Below, piece by piece: positions 1 through 6,664 of a stretch of 6,664 nt of DNA. The DNA is from Candidatus Omnitrophota bacterium (GTDB lineage: Bacteria; Omnitrophota; Gorgyraeia; Pluralincolimonadales; Pluralincolimonadaceae). A program made the translations under genes and the position numbers. How positions within the stretch are numbered: the stretch's first letter is position 1; each line of letters starts with the position of its first letter. Under the pieces are notes generated by a model. It ran no database searches and was not told where the DNA came from. It worked only from the letters and a program-made list of their open reading frames with translations. The stretch lies in assembly GCA_028706795.1 (NCBI GenBank), contig JAQTVK010000054.1, positions 1 to 6,664 on the forward strand, written 5' to 3'.

Positions 1-852
1 GGAGGCATTCAGCCGCGGCCCAAGGATGAATCCCACGGTCTCGGTGTAAAATTCCTTCTTCTTCCCTATCCCGGCGACTTCCATAAGCGCCCTTAAGCCC
101 GCCCTCTGCGTCCCGGCCAGGTATTTCAGGCCGTGTTTTACGAGTATCCTGTTCTCGCCGGTAAGAGGCGCGACATCCGATATCGTCCCGAGCGCCACCA
201 GGTCGAGGTCTTCCTCCTCGCTCCAGCCTAATGCCTGCGTTAATTTATATACAAGGCCTACGCTCGCCAGATGTTTATAGGGATAACGGCAGCCGGGAAC
301 GAAGGGGTCCAATATCGCGGATGCCTCCGGAAGTCTGTCTTTTACGGGCTGGTGGTGGTCGATGATTATGGAGTCGACACGGTGCTTATTCAGGAAGGCG
401 ATCTCTTCGGCGGCCGTAATGCCGCAGTCTACCGCGATGACAAGTTTCGCGCTGTCTTTCTGCGCGTTCTCAAGCGCTTCGACGTTAAGGCCGTACCCCT
501 CCTTTACGCGGTCAGGTATATAATTATGGACGTGGGCGCCGTGTCTTTTCAGCGTCGTATATAACAGCGCTGTGGCTGTCAGGCCGTCGACGTCGTAATC
601 GCCGTAAACGAGGATACGTTCTTTATTTTCTATGGCGGACCTTATCCGAGAGGCCGCTTTCTCCATATCCTTAAAAAGAAAAGGGTCGTGGAGCGACGCG
701 AGGCCGCACGATAGGAAATCGCGGGCTTCCTGCGGGTTCTTTACGCCTCTTTTTATGAGCAGGCGGGCGAGGACAGGCGAGATATCGAGGGGTTTGACAA
801 GGCCGGCTGCGGCGTTGTCATCCGGAGAATCTATCTCCCATGCCTTTTGCAT
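1..852 (-). CDS. recJ: Single-stranded-DNA-specific exonuclease RecJ, N-terminal half (partial)
   Basis: RecJ degrades single-stranded DNA 5' to 3' in recombinational repair and mismatch repair, using Mn or Mg ions. The first 284 residues are present and the gene runs off the left edge; the family is usually about 560-600 residues, so roughly half is seen. The DHH phosphoesterase motifs are intact and in order: LVYGDYDVDG (81-90), AVDCGIT (140-146), IIIDHHQP (162-169), SDVAPLTGENR (225-235) and GPRLNA (278-283). The metal-binding aspartates and histidines within them are all present. The DHHA1 and OB-fold parts would lie past base 1. The ATG is chosen because MQKAWEI aligns with the usual RecJ N-terminus, and it follows the CDF stop by one base. 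No convincing Shine-Dalgarno sequence precedes it, so translation is probably coupled to the CDF gene. Assignment is very secure. Confidence 0.95.
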   Translation of the reverse strand, partial: MQKAWEIDSPDDNAAAGLVKPLDISPVLARLLIKRGVKNPQEARDFLSCGLASLHDPFLFKDMEKAASRIRSAIENKERILVYGDYDVDGLTATALLYTTLKRHGAHVHNYIPDRVKEGYGLNVEALENAQKDSAKLVIAVDCGITAAEEIAFLNKHRVDSIIIDHHQPVKDRLPEASAILDPFVPGCRYPYKHLASVGLVYKLTQALGWSEEEDLDLVALGTISDVAPLTGENRILVKHGLKYLAGTQRAGLRALMEVAGIGKKKEFYTETVGFILGPRLNAS

Positions 853-853
853 G

Positions 854-1720
854 TCAGGCCGGCTCTATATGGACTATCACGTCCGTGACGCCGGGGAACT
901 TTTCGCGAATGCGCTTCTCGATGGTGGTAGACAGGTCGTGGGCTTTCCCGACAGGCATGTTCTTGTCCACCGTTACGTGGAGGTCAACGTGGATATCATC
1001 GGAGCGCCCGCGCGTCCTTATACGATGGCAGCCGACTATTTCCTTTATATCGGAGAGCGCGTCGCAAATGTGCTGTACCTCTATGACCGCGTAATCGGTA
1101 AGGATCCTTGAACTTTGCATGAGTATCCTGACCCCGATATACGCGATCAACAGCGATATTATTATGCCTGCGATGACGTCTATGATGGGCAGCCCCATCC
1201 TGACGCTGACCAAGCTGATTACGACCGTGATGGAAGTGAAGATGTCCGAACCCGTGTGCATCGCGTCGGCAACAAGGAAATCACTGCCCAGATGTTTGCC
1301 TCTTTTATATTCATATCTCATTACGCCGATATTGACGGCCAGGGTCACGCCCATCACGATGAAGCTGCCGAGGTTCGCCACGGGATTGATCAGATCCTGA
1401 TGGACCAGCCTGTGTAAAGATACGGCTATGAGTTTGAAGGCTATTAAAAAGAGCGCCACCGCGATGGCCATCGAGGCGAGGGTCTCATACTTGCCATGGC
1501 CGTAAGGATGGCCGACATCCCTGGGCCGCGACGCCACCGCTATCCCGATCAGGCCGATTATATTCGACGACCCGTCCGAGAGCGAATGGAAACCGTCGGA
1601 GGTCATGGCCAGTGACTGTGTCAAAAGGCCGTATACGATCTTGGCCAGGGCCACACCCCAGTTAAGGACGAGTATCCAGATAAGGATATTTCTTATCTGT
1701 ATATACTTATTATTTCCCAA
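854..1720 (-). CDS. Cation diffusion facilitator (CDF) metal transporter
   Basis: CDF proteins are dimeric membrane antiporters that move zinc or other divalent metals out of the cytoplasm in exchange for protons. The 288 residues show six membrane segments (about 12-34, 46-64, 81-103, 117-136, 150-175, 177-199) and a C-terminal cytoplasmic dimer domain (about 205-288). The transport site is His45/Asp49 in SDGFHSLSD on segment 2 and His155/Asp159 in DAMHTGSD on segment 5, a pair of HxxxD motifs usually linked to zinc. RPRDVGHPYGHGKYE (65-79) offers Asp68 and His75, as in the second site of E. coli YiiP. His244, His248, His261 and His284 are candidate cytoplasmic metal ligands. There is no histidine-rich loop. 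The start is TTG, forced by an in-frame stop directly before it. It overlaps secDF by 11 bases and ends 1 base before recJ. The family is secure; the metal is inferred. Confidence 0.93.
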   Translation of the reverse strand: MGNNKYIQIRNILIWILVLNWGVALAKIVYGLLTQSLAMTSDGFHSLSDGSSNIIGLIGIAVASRPRDVGHPYGHGKYETLASMAIAVALFLIAFKLIAVSLHRLVHQDLINPVANLGSFIVMGVTLAVNIGVMRYEYKRGKHLGSDFLVADAMHTGSDIFTSITVVISLVSVRMGLPIIDVIAGIIISLLIAYIGVRILMQSSRILTDYAVIEVQHICDALSDIKEIVGCHRIRTRGRSDDIHVDLHVTVDKNMPVGKAHDLSTTIEKRIREKFPGVTDVIVHIEPA

Positions 1721-3956
1721 TTACCTTCTTCCTCGGTTGGAACGCCAATACAAGCGGGCTGGCGATATAGACGGTCGAATATACGCCGGAAACAAAACCC
1801 ACAAGCAGCGCGAACGCGAAATTGCTCAAGACCTCGCCGCCATAAAGGAAGATCGACAACACCACGAGGAGCGTTACCCCCGAGGTCAAGAGCGTCCTTC
1901 CCAGAGTCTGATTGACGCTCAGGTTTATCACGTCATACAGGCTCATCTTCCTGTTGAGCCGCAAATTCTCCCTTACCCTGTCATAGATGACGATGGTGTC
2001 ATTTATCGAAAAACCGGCTATGGTAAGGAAAGCCGTGACGCTCAGCAGGTCTATAGCCCTGTTCGTCAACGCCATGAAACCCAGCGCCACCAGGACGTCA
2101 TGGATGAGGGCGATGACGCCCGCGACCGCGAAATTAAAGTGCTTAAACCTGAAAGCGACATATATCAATATGCCGATCAGCGACCATATGATCGCGTATA
2201 CGGCTTTCGTCTTGAGGTGTTTTCCCGCGACCGGGCCGACATGCTCTATCTTAAGTATCTGGATATCCTGGTCAGGGAATGCCTTTTTCAGATTGTTAGT
2301 AAGGTCCGTGCTTTTGTCCGCGGCGGTCCTTATGAGTATGACCTTCGGATTATCTTTGAACTGCTGGATCGAGGCGTCCTCGAGGTTAAGCTCTTTCAGC
2401 ATTTTCCTCACACCGTCGATATCCGGGGCGGACTTAAACATATACTCCTGGAGTTGGCCGCCGGAGAAGTCTATTCCATAGGCCTTATCTTTTTTCGAAA
2501 AGAAAGAAAAGAGACCGATGCCTATCACGATAAGTGAGACAGCATAAAATATCTTCCTCTTGCCTATAAAATCGATCTTCGTCTCCCTGATAAGCTTCAA
2601 CATCGGCAGGGATTTTACCAGCCCGGTGTTCAGGAGGGCTTCTACTATGACGCGCGTAACAAAGATAGCCGTGAACATGCTCGCCAGGAGGCCTATGGTC
2701 AGGGTCACGGCAAATCCCCTGATCGGGCCTGTGCCGAACTGGAAAAGGAACAATGCCGCAATAAGCGTTGTAAGATTGGAATCGAATATGGCAGTGAATG
2801 CCTTGTCATAACCCATGCTGACCGCCTGCCGCAGCGCCTTTCCGGCCCGCAGTTCCTCCCTTATCCTTTCGTTGATAAGCACGTTCGCGTCGACTGCCAT
2901 GCCGAGCGAAAGGGCTATACCTGCGATACCCGGGAGGGTCAGCGTAGCGGATATGCCGGGGAACACGTAAGGCAGGAACCCAAGGCATCCTAAGGTAAAC
3001 AAAAGGTTTAAGCTGAGCGCTACGTCGGCGATAAGACCGGATAGGAGATAATAACCGGCCATAAATACCAGGATAAGCGCGCCTCCTATCAAGCTCGCTT
3101 TTATGCCCTTATTGATGGAATCCTGCCCAAGCAGCGGGCCGACAGTCCTCTCTTCTTCGATATACATTGGGGCAGGCAGCGCGCCGGTCCGCAGGACTAA
3201 CGAGAGGTCCCTTGCCTGCTCGACCGTGAACCTTCCGCTTATCACGGCCTGGCCCGAAGGTATCGCCTCCCTGATGACCGGAGCCGATTGCACCTTGCCG
3301 TCGAGGACTATGGCCAGCCTCCTGCCGACATTCTCGCTTGTTATCCTCGCGAATTTTTTCGCGCCTTCCGAATTGAACTCTATATTGACCGTCGGCTCGT
3401 TGAATTTGCTCTGGTCGAAATGTATCGCTGCGTTCAAGAGCCCCTCGCCTGTCATGACCGCCTGTTTTTCCAACAGCAGCTTCTCGTCATCCTCGGTGGA
3501 AGTCTTGAGCTCATAGCCTTCGGGGACATTGCCGGTCAACGCCTGTTTCATCTTTTCCGGGTCATCCGAGACCAGTTTGAATTCAAGCAGCGCGGTCTGC
3601 CCGATTATGCTCAGGGCGCGTTCGCGGTCGGTGACGCCGGGAAGCTGGACGACTATCTCGTCCTTGCCCTGCCTCTGGATAGACGGCTCCCTTACGCCGA
3701 ACTGGTCTATCCTGTTCCTTATGACCTCGATAGCCCTGTCGCCGGCGTCTTCACGCGCGTTCTCCGGCAGGTGGCTGGTATCGACTTTAAGCAAAAGATG
3801 CATCCCGCCCTTTAAGTCAAGGCCGAGCTTTATCTTCCCTTCCTGTATTACCTTTCCGTCTTTATCCTTGACGTCAAAAGGCGGATAGATGAGCCAAAAG
3901 GAAGCCGCTATTAAAGCGAATATTAATCCCGCTTTCCAGGCAAGCCCTCTCTTCAT
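1710..3956 (-). CDS. secDF: Fused protein-export membrane protein SecDF
   Basis: SecD and SecF use the proton gradient to pull secreted proteins through after SecA-driven translocation. Here both are one continuous 748-residue protein, close to the fused B. subtilis and T. thermophilus forms (about 735). SecD half: membrane segment 1 (about 7-25), LGLDLKGGMHLLLKVD (44-59), a large periplasmic domain to about 280, then five membrane segments with GMAVDANVLINERIREELR (352-370). SecF half from about residue 456: membrane segment near 467-486, YGIDFSGG (493-500), a small periplasmic domain to about 585, then five segments with LIHDVLVALG (617-626) and GFSINDTIVIYDRVRENLR (648-666). Asp356 and Asp653 match, by motif, the proton-pathway aspartates. 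The junction lies near bases 2590-2640, with no stop or frame change. The start is supported by AGGAG 7 bases upstream. Overlaps: 4 bases with yajC, 11 with the CDF gene. Confidence 0.97.
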   Translation of the reverse strand: MKRGLAWKAGLIFALIAASFWLIYPPFDVKDKDGKVIQEGKIKLGLDLKGGMHLLLKVDTSHLPENAREDAGDRAIEVIRNRIDQFGVREPSIQRQGKDEIVVQLPGVTDRERALSIIGQTALLEFKLVSDDPEKMKQALTGNVPEGYELKTSTEDDEKLLLEKQAVMTGEGLLNAAIHFDQSKFNEPTVNIEFNSEGAKKFARITSENVGRRLAIVLDGKVQSAPVIREAIPSGQAVISGRFTVEQARDLSLVLRTGALPAPMYIEEERTVGPLLGQDSINKGIKASLIGGALILVFMAGYYLLSGLIADVALSLNLLFTLGCLGFLPYVFPGISATLTLPGIAGIALSLGMAVDANVLINERIREELRAGKALRQAVSMGYDKAFTAIFDSNLTTLIAALFLFQFGTGPIRGFAVTLTIGLLASMFTAIFVTRVIVEALLNTGLVKSLPMLKLIRETKIDFIGKRKIFYAVSLIVIGIGLFSFFSKKDKAYGIDFSGGQLQEYMFKSAPDIDGVRKMLKELNLEDASIQQFKDNPKVILIRTAADKSTDLTNNLKKAFPDQDIQILKIEHVGPVAGKHLKTKAVYAIIWSLIGILIYVAFRFKHFNFAVAGVIALIHDVLVALGFMALTNRAIDLLSVTAFLTIAGFSINDTIVIYDRVRENLRLNRKMSLYDVINLSVNQTLGRTLLTSGVTLLVVLSIFLYGGEVLSNFAFALLVGFVSGVYSTVYIASPLVLAFQPRKKVIGK
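1724..1734 (-). promoter_or_regulatory. Purine-rich ribosome binding site of the CDF gene
   Basis: GAGGAAGAAGG on the minus strand ends 3 bases before the TTG start, with its GAGG part 10 bases away. It lies in the last codons of secDF. A stop codon (TAA) directly precedes the TTG in the same frame, so the reading frame cannot begin earlier. Confidence 0.4.
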
Positions 3957-4246
3957 TTCTCTTCTCCTGTCCTCTTCTTTGTCGTATAAGCTATCGCGTA
4001 TTTATCGACTTCTATCTTAGCGTTATCGTCAACCCGGAGGACTACAGATGTCTCCTTCACGTTGACTATCGTGCCGTGTATCCCGCCGCTTGTGACGACC
4101 TCATCGTTCTTGGCGAGGTTCTTTACCATCTCTGCGTGGTCTTTCTTCTGTTTCTGCTGGGGTTTTATGAGCAGAAAATAAAATACCACAAATATGAGGA
4201 TTAGTGGTAAAAAACTTGCCATCGCATTTGCGCCCTGCTGTTCCAT
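3953..4246 (-). CDS. yajC: Sec translocase accessory subunit YajC
   Basis: YajC is a small single-pass inner-membrane protein that associates with SecD and SecF at the SecYEG translocon. The 97 residues show a short N-terminus, one membrane segment (about 11-27) and then the family signature from FLLIKPQQKQKKDHAEM (24-40) to NDEVVTSGGIHGTIV (47-61), leading into a small beta-rich cytoplasmic domain. Length and layout are usual for the family. It begins 3 bases after the tgt stop, and its TGA overlaps the secDF ATG, which fits its role as partner of SecDF. The tgt-yajC-secDF order is widely conserved in bacteria. Met9 is a possible alternative start, but the ribosome binding site fits the longer form. 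Its exact contribution to export is not well defined; in E. coli it is dispensable. Confidence 0.95.
   Translation of the reverse strand: MEQQGANAMASFLPLILIFVVFYFLLIKPQQKQKKDHAEMVKNLAKNDEVVTSGGIHGTIVNVKETSVVLRVDDNAKIEVDKYAIAYTTKKRTGEEK
3964..3968 (-). promoter_or_regulatory. Ribosome binding site of secDF
   Basis: AGGAG on the minus strand, within the final codons of yajC, lies 7 bases before the secDF ATG. It is the clearest Shine-Dalgarno sequence in the window. Confidence 0.65.
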
Positions 4247-4249
4247 CGT

Positions 4250-5404
4250 CTACCCTTTCTTTTGTGTTGCCGTTATTCCGACGGCTTCGTACTTCTCCAT
4301 GAAATCAACCCTGAATTTCGCGAACTTCCCGTCCCTTATCGCCTGCCTCATATTCTTCATGAGGTTTTGGTAAAAATATATGTTGTGCAACGATGCCAGT
4401 TTCAAGCCGAGGATCTCATCGGTGTTGAAGAGGTGCCTGATATAGCTCCTCGTATGGTTCCTGCACGCGTAGCAGCCGCATCCTTCTTCTATCGGTCCCA
4501 GTTCCTTCGCGTTTACCGCCGTCCTGACGGAGAAACGGCCGTTCGAGGTAAATACGGTGCCGTTCCTGCCGTTCCTGGTCGGGACGACACAGTCGAACAT
4601 GTCTATCCCGGCGGATACCGCGTCGAAGAGGTCCTGCGGTTCGCCGACTCCCATCAGATACCGCGGCTTATCTTCCGGCAGCAGCGCCGCCGTGAATTGC
4701 GTCATCTCGTTCGTGATCTCCCGAGGCTCGCCTACGGCGAGGCCGCCCAAGGCGTAGCCGTCAAAATCCATCTTCACCAGCATCTTCGCGCAATCTTCCC
4801 TTAGGTCCTTATAGGAGGCGCCTTGCACTATTCCGAAGATACCCTGCCTCTTATTGGGCCTGAAACCGAAATCTTTTACGGACCGCTCCTTGGAATACCT
4901 GGCCCAATCGAGCGTCCTTACGACGGCGCGCTTTGCCATCTCGTATTCGCAGGGGTAATGGACGCACTCGTCAAGCACCATCATTATATCACTTCCGAGG
5001 CAAGTCTGGAACTCCAACATCTTTCCCGGGGTAAGCATATGCCTCGAGCCGTCTATATGCGACTGGAATTCCACTCCCTCATCGCTCACTTTCCTCAGCA
5101 CCGCGAGGCTGAATACCTGGAACCCTCCGGAGTCGGTCAATATCGGCTTCTCCCAATTCATGAATTTATGGAGGCCGCCCGCGTTCTTTATTATCTCTTC
5201 ACCCGGACGCAGATAGAGGTGGTACGCGTTCGACAGGAGTATCTGTACGCCGCAAGCGTCGAGCTCGTCATTCGAGAGCGTCTTTACGGTCGCCTGCGTC
5301 CCCACGGGCATGAACACCGGGGTATCGAACTCACCGTGCGTTGTCTTTATCTTCCCTGCCCGGGCCTTCGTCTCCCTGTCTTTAGCGATTATCTCTATCT
5401 TCAT
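4250..5404 (-). CDS. tgt: tRNA-guanine transglycosylase
   Basis: Bacterial TGT swaps guanine 34 for preQ1 in tRNAs for Asp, Asn, His and Tyr, the step before QueA. At 384 residues it has the normal length (E. coli about 375). Visible sites: the general acid/base Asp91 in ILTDSGGFQVFSL (88-100); substrate-binding DEC at 145-147; GGLAVGEP (220-227); the nucleophile Asp271 in MFDCVVPTR (269-277), followed by RNG at 280-282; and the zinc site Cys309, Cys311, Cys314 and His340. Roles are assigned by motif alignment to the Zymomonas and E. coli enzymes. The ATG overlaps the queA stop as ATGA and no clear Shine-Dalgarno sequence precedes it, so it probably relies on coupled translation. The loop after DEC reads VHYP instead of the common TPYP or PPYP. 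It is complete, and the assignment is very secure. Confidence 0.97.
   Translation of the reverse strand: MKIEIIAKDRETKARAGKIKTTHGEFDTPVFMPVGTQATVKTLSNDELDACGVQILLSNAYHLYLRPGEEIIKNAGGLHKFMNWEKPILTDSGGFQVFSLAVLRKVSDEGVEFQSHIDGSRHMLTPGKMLEFQTCLGSDIMMVLDECVHYPCEYEMAKRAVVRTLDWARYSKERSVKDFGFRPNKRQGIFGIVQGASYKDLREDCAKMLVKMDFDGYALGGLAVGEPREITNEMTQFTAALLPEDKPRYLMGVGEPQDLFDAVSAGIDMFDCVVPTRNGRNGTVFTSNGRFSVRTAVNAKELGPIEEGCGCYACRNHTRSYIRHLFNTDEILGLKLASLHNIYFYQNLMKNMRQAIRDGKFAKFRVDFMEKYEAVGITATQKKG
4253..4259 (-). promoter_or_regulatory. Ribosome binding site of yajC
   Basis: GAAAGGG on the minus strand, within the last codons of tgt, lies 6 bases before the yajC ATG. It favours this ATG over the internal Met9 codon. 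Confidence 0.55.
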
Positions 5405-6444
5405 ATTATCAGCATCGAGTCGCCGTAACTGTAAAACCGGTACTTCTCTTTCACGGCCTCCTCGTAGGCCTGGAACAGGACTTCCCTGCCGCAGAAAGCC
5501 GCGACGAGCATTAAAAGCGTCGTCTTCGGCAGGTGGAAATTCGTCACCAGCGCGTCCACAAATTTAAAATTATACGGCGGATATACAAAAAGGTTGGTCC
5601 ATCCTTTGCCTTTCTCGACGCGGTTCTTCGAGCCCTTGACGAGCTGCGCCTGGTTCTCCAGCGCCCTGCAGGTCGTCGTCCCTACCGCGAATATCTTTCC
5701 GCCCTTCTCTTTCACGCCGTTCATCCTCAGCGCAGCCTCTTCCTTTAATTCAAAGACCTCGGGCTCTAATTTATGCCTCGATACCTCATCTACCGAAACC
5801 GGCTTGAACGTCCCGTACCCGACATGCAGGGTCACGGATTCAACCGATGAACCTTTTGCTTTTATTTTTTTTAATACCTCATCGCTGAAATGCAGACCGG
5901 CGGTAGGAGCCGCCACTGCTCCCGGCATCCTGGCATAAACGGTCTGGTACCTCTCCTCGTCAACCTTTTCAGCCGGACGTTTTATATAAGGCGGCAGGGG
6001 CACGATGCCTATCTTATCCAATATGGCCCCGAAATCAGCGCCGTTTATGCTGAATTCGATAAGTCTTATCCCCTCGCTCTCGCCGCGGATGATGCCGGTA
6101 AGCTCGCCGGCGCCGAACGTGAACTTCGTGCCGACCTTTATCCTTGTGGAGGTATCTATCAGGCATTTATAGAGCCTCTCGCTCATCTTTTCTATGAGCG
6201 TTATCTCGGCCTTTGCTCCTGTATCCGCCTTCTTCGCCGGAAGCCTCGCCTTTATGACCTTCGTGTCGTTGACGACAAGGCAATCCTCGGGCCCGATATA
6301 ATCGACGATATCGCGGAAGTCCCTGTGTTCTATCTTCTTCGATATCTTATGCACTACCATAAGCCGTGAGGCGTCGCGCGCCTGCGCCGGATATTGCGCG
6401 ATAAGCTCTTCCGGGAGTTTATAATCGAATTCACTTAATCTCAT
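5401..6444 (-). CDS. queA: S-adenosylmethionine:tRNA ribosyltransferase-isomerase
   Basis: QueA transfers and isomerises the ribosyl part of S-adenosylmethionine onto preQ1 in tRNA, giving epoxyqueuosine at wobble position 34 of the GUN-anticodon tRNAs. It is cytoplasmic. The 347 residues match the family's usual length. Clear family blocks are the N-terminal MRLSEFDYKLPEELIAQYP with RDASRL (residues 1-28), VVNDTKVIKARL (57-68), the long signature from GIVPLPPYIKR through DEERYQTVYA to GAVAAPTAGLHF (146-186), TLHVGYGTFKPV (205-216), NFHLPKTTLLMLV (302-314) and the C-terminal YRFYSYGDSMLI (335-346). The start is supported by AAGGA 6 bases upstream and by alignment of the N-terminus with the family. 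It overlaps the upstream gene and tgt by 4 bases each (ATGA), so translation is probably coupled. Minor difference: residues 255-262 read GTTTCRAL where GTTSVRAL is usual. Assignment is very secure. Confidence 0.97.
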   Translation of the reverse strand: MRLSEFDYKLPEELIAQYPAQARDASRLMVVHKISKKIEHRDFRDIVDYIGPEDCLVVNDTKVIKARLPAKKADTGAKAEITLIEKMSERLYKCLIDTSTRIKVGTKFTFGAGELTGIIRGESEGIRLIEFSINGADFGAILDKIGIVPLPPYIKRPAEKVDEERYQTVYARMPGAVAAPTAGLHFSDEVLKKIKAKGSSVESVTLHVGYGTFKPVSVDEVSRHKLEPEVFELKEEAALRMNGVKEKGGKIFAVGTTTCRALENQAQLVKGSKNRVEKGKGWTNLFVYPPYNFKFVDALVTNFHLPKTTLLMLVAAFCGREVLFQAYEEAVKEKYRFYSYGDSMLII

Positions 6445-6664
6445 TTCACGTCCTTAAGATCAGTTATCTTTGAGCCGGGATAATAAAATCCCAGTATCTC
6501 GTCCGCCTTCTTGCCGGCGCGGGACATGTAATAGGCTCCCCACTGGCACAGGCCTACCCCGTGGCCCCACCCCAGTCCTTCGAACGCCACATATTCGCCT
6601 ATCACCGTAACTTTGAAATTCGTGCTCCTTACGATATCGGCCCCTATTATCCGCCTGAAATCCT
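6441..6664 (-). CDS. SpoIID/LytB-domain protein, C-terminal end (partial)
   Basis: This is the last 74 codons of a gene that enters from the right edge; its start lies outside the window. The visible part carries the family hallmark GWGHGVGLCQWGAYYMSRAG, followed by KKADEILGFYYPGSKI, a typical end of SpoIID/LytB domains. In this family SpoIID is a lytic transglycosylase that cuts peptidoglycan glycan strands, acting outside the cytoplasmic membrane; the proposed catalytic glutamate lies further upstream and cannot be checked here. The protein ends about 11 residues after the domain, so there is no C-terminal extra domain. The stop codon overlaps the queA start as ATGA, which suggests co-translation with queA. 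Family assignment is secure. The role is not: SpoIID-domain proteins also occur in bacteria that do not sporulate, where they probably serve wall remodelling or division. Confidence 0.9.
   Translation of the reverse strand, partial: DFRRIIGADIVRSTNFKVTVIGEYVAFEGLGWGHGVGLCQWGAYYMSRAGKKADEILGFYYPGSKITDLKDVK
6451..6455 (-). promoter_or_regulatory. Ribosome binding site of queA
   Basis: AAGGA on the minus strand lies 6 bases before the queA ATG, inside the last codons of the SpoIID-domain gene. It supports the chosen queA start. Confidence 0.6.

Noticed and set aside
271..564. A 97-codon plus-strand frame
   Set aside because: It is fully antisense to the DHH catalytic domain of recJ, whose motifs are all intact, and it shows no recognisable family.
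632..1111. A 159-codon plus-strand frame spanning the CDF/recJ junction
   Set aside because: It is antisense to the end of the CDF gene and the start of recJ, both of which have clear family matches. It shows no independent evidence of coding.
1700..1735. Possible frameshift or broken start for the CDF gene, because no ATG is present
   Set aside because: TTG at 1718-1720 directly follows an in-frame TAA, has a purine-rich stretch upstream and gives a full first membrane segment. A normal alternative start explains it.
1605..2537. A 310-codon open frame on the plus strand, opposite secDF and the start of the CDF gene
   Set aside because: It lies antisense to strongly recognisable SecF and CDF sequence. 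Its translation is rich in Arg, Tyr and Asp, with no domain or membrane pattern. Open antisense frames are expected from the codon bias of the genuine genes.
2806..2988. A 60-codon minus-strand frame inside secDF
   Set aside because: It is another reading frame of the SecD membrane region, with an Arg/Gly-rich product and no support as an internal gene.
4823..5428. A 201-codon plus-strand frame opposite tgt
   Set aside because: The minus strand encodes intact TGT with catalytic residues across this region. The plus-strand product has no recognisable features.
5890..6369. A 159-codon plus-strand frame opposite queA
   Set aside because: It is a shadow of the well-conserved QueA signature region, with no ribosome binding site or family match seen.

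Overview
The window is a stretch of bacterial chromosome carrying seven genes, all on the minus strand. It is therefore read from the right edge (base 6664) to the left edge (base 1). In transcription order it holds: the C-terminal end of a SpoIID/LytB-domain protein; queA and tgt (tRNA queuosine modification); yajC and a fused secDF (Sec protein-export accessory complex); a cation diffusion facilitator (CDF) transporter; and the first 284 codons of recJ (single-strand DNA exonuclease). Both end genes are cut by the window edges.

The genes are packed almost without gaps. spoIID/queA, queA/tgt and yajC/secDF each share an ATGA stop/start overlap. tgt and yajC are 3 bases apart, secDF and the CDF gene overlap by 11 bases, and the CDF gene and recJ are 1 base apart. 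No intergenic space is large enough for an internal promoter or terminator, and I saw no RNA gene, mobile element, repeat array or CRISPR. The simplest reading is one long transcript with translational coupling; its promoter would lie beyond base 6664.

The functions fall into blocks. Tgt exchanges guanine for the queuine precursor in tRNA, and QueA converts that base to epoxyqueuosine. YajC and SecDF act together at the Sec translocon. The CDF protein probably exports zinc or a similar divalent metal. RecJ is a DNA repair nuclease. This order resembles the ruvAB-queA-tgt-yajC-secDF-recJ neighbourhood known from Firmicutes and other bacteria, so much of it is old, conserved synteny rather than a new system.

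Organism: a bacterium of medium G+C (about half, by eye) that uses ATA for isoleucine and AGG for arginine freely. Fused SecDF, a SpoIID-domain gene next to queA, and this codon use would suit an uncultivated lineage such as Omnitrophota or a relative. That is a weak inference from pattern memory only; a Firmicutes-like or other lineage cannot be excluded. Nothing here looks like an undescribed biological system; the points worth a second look are modest.
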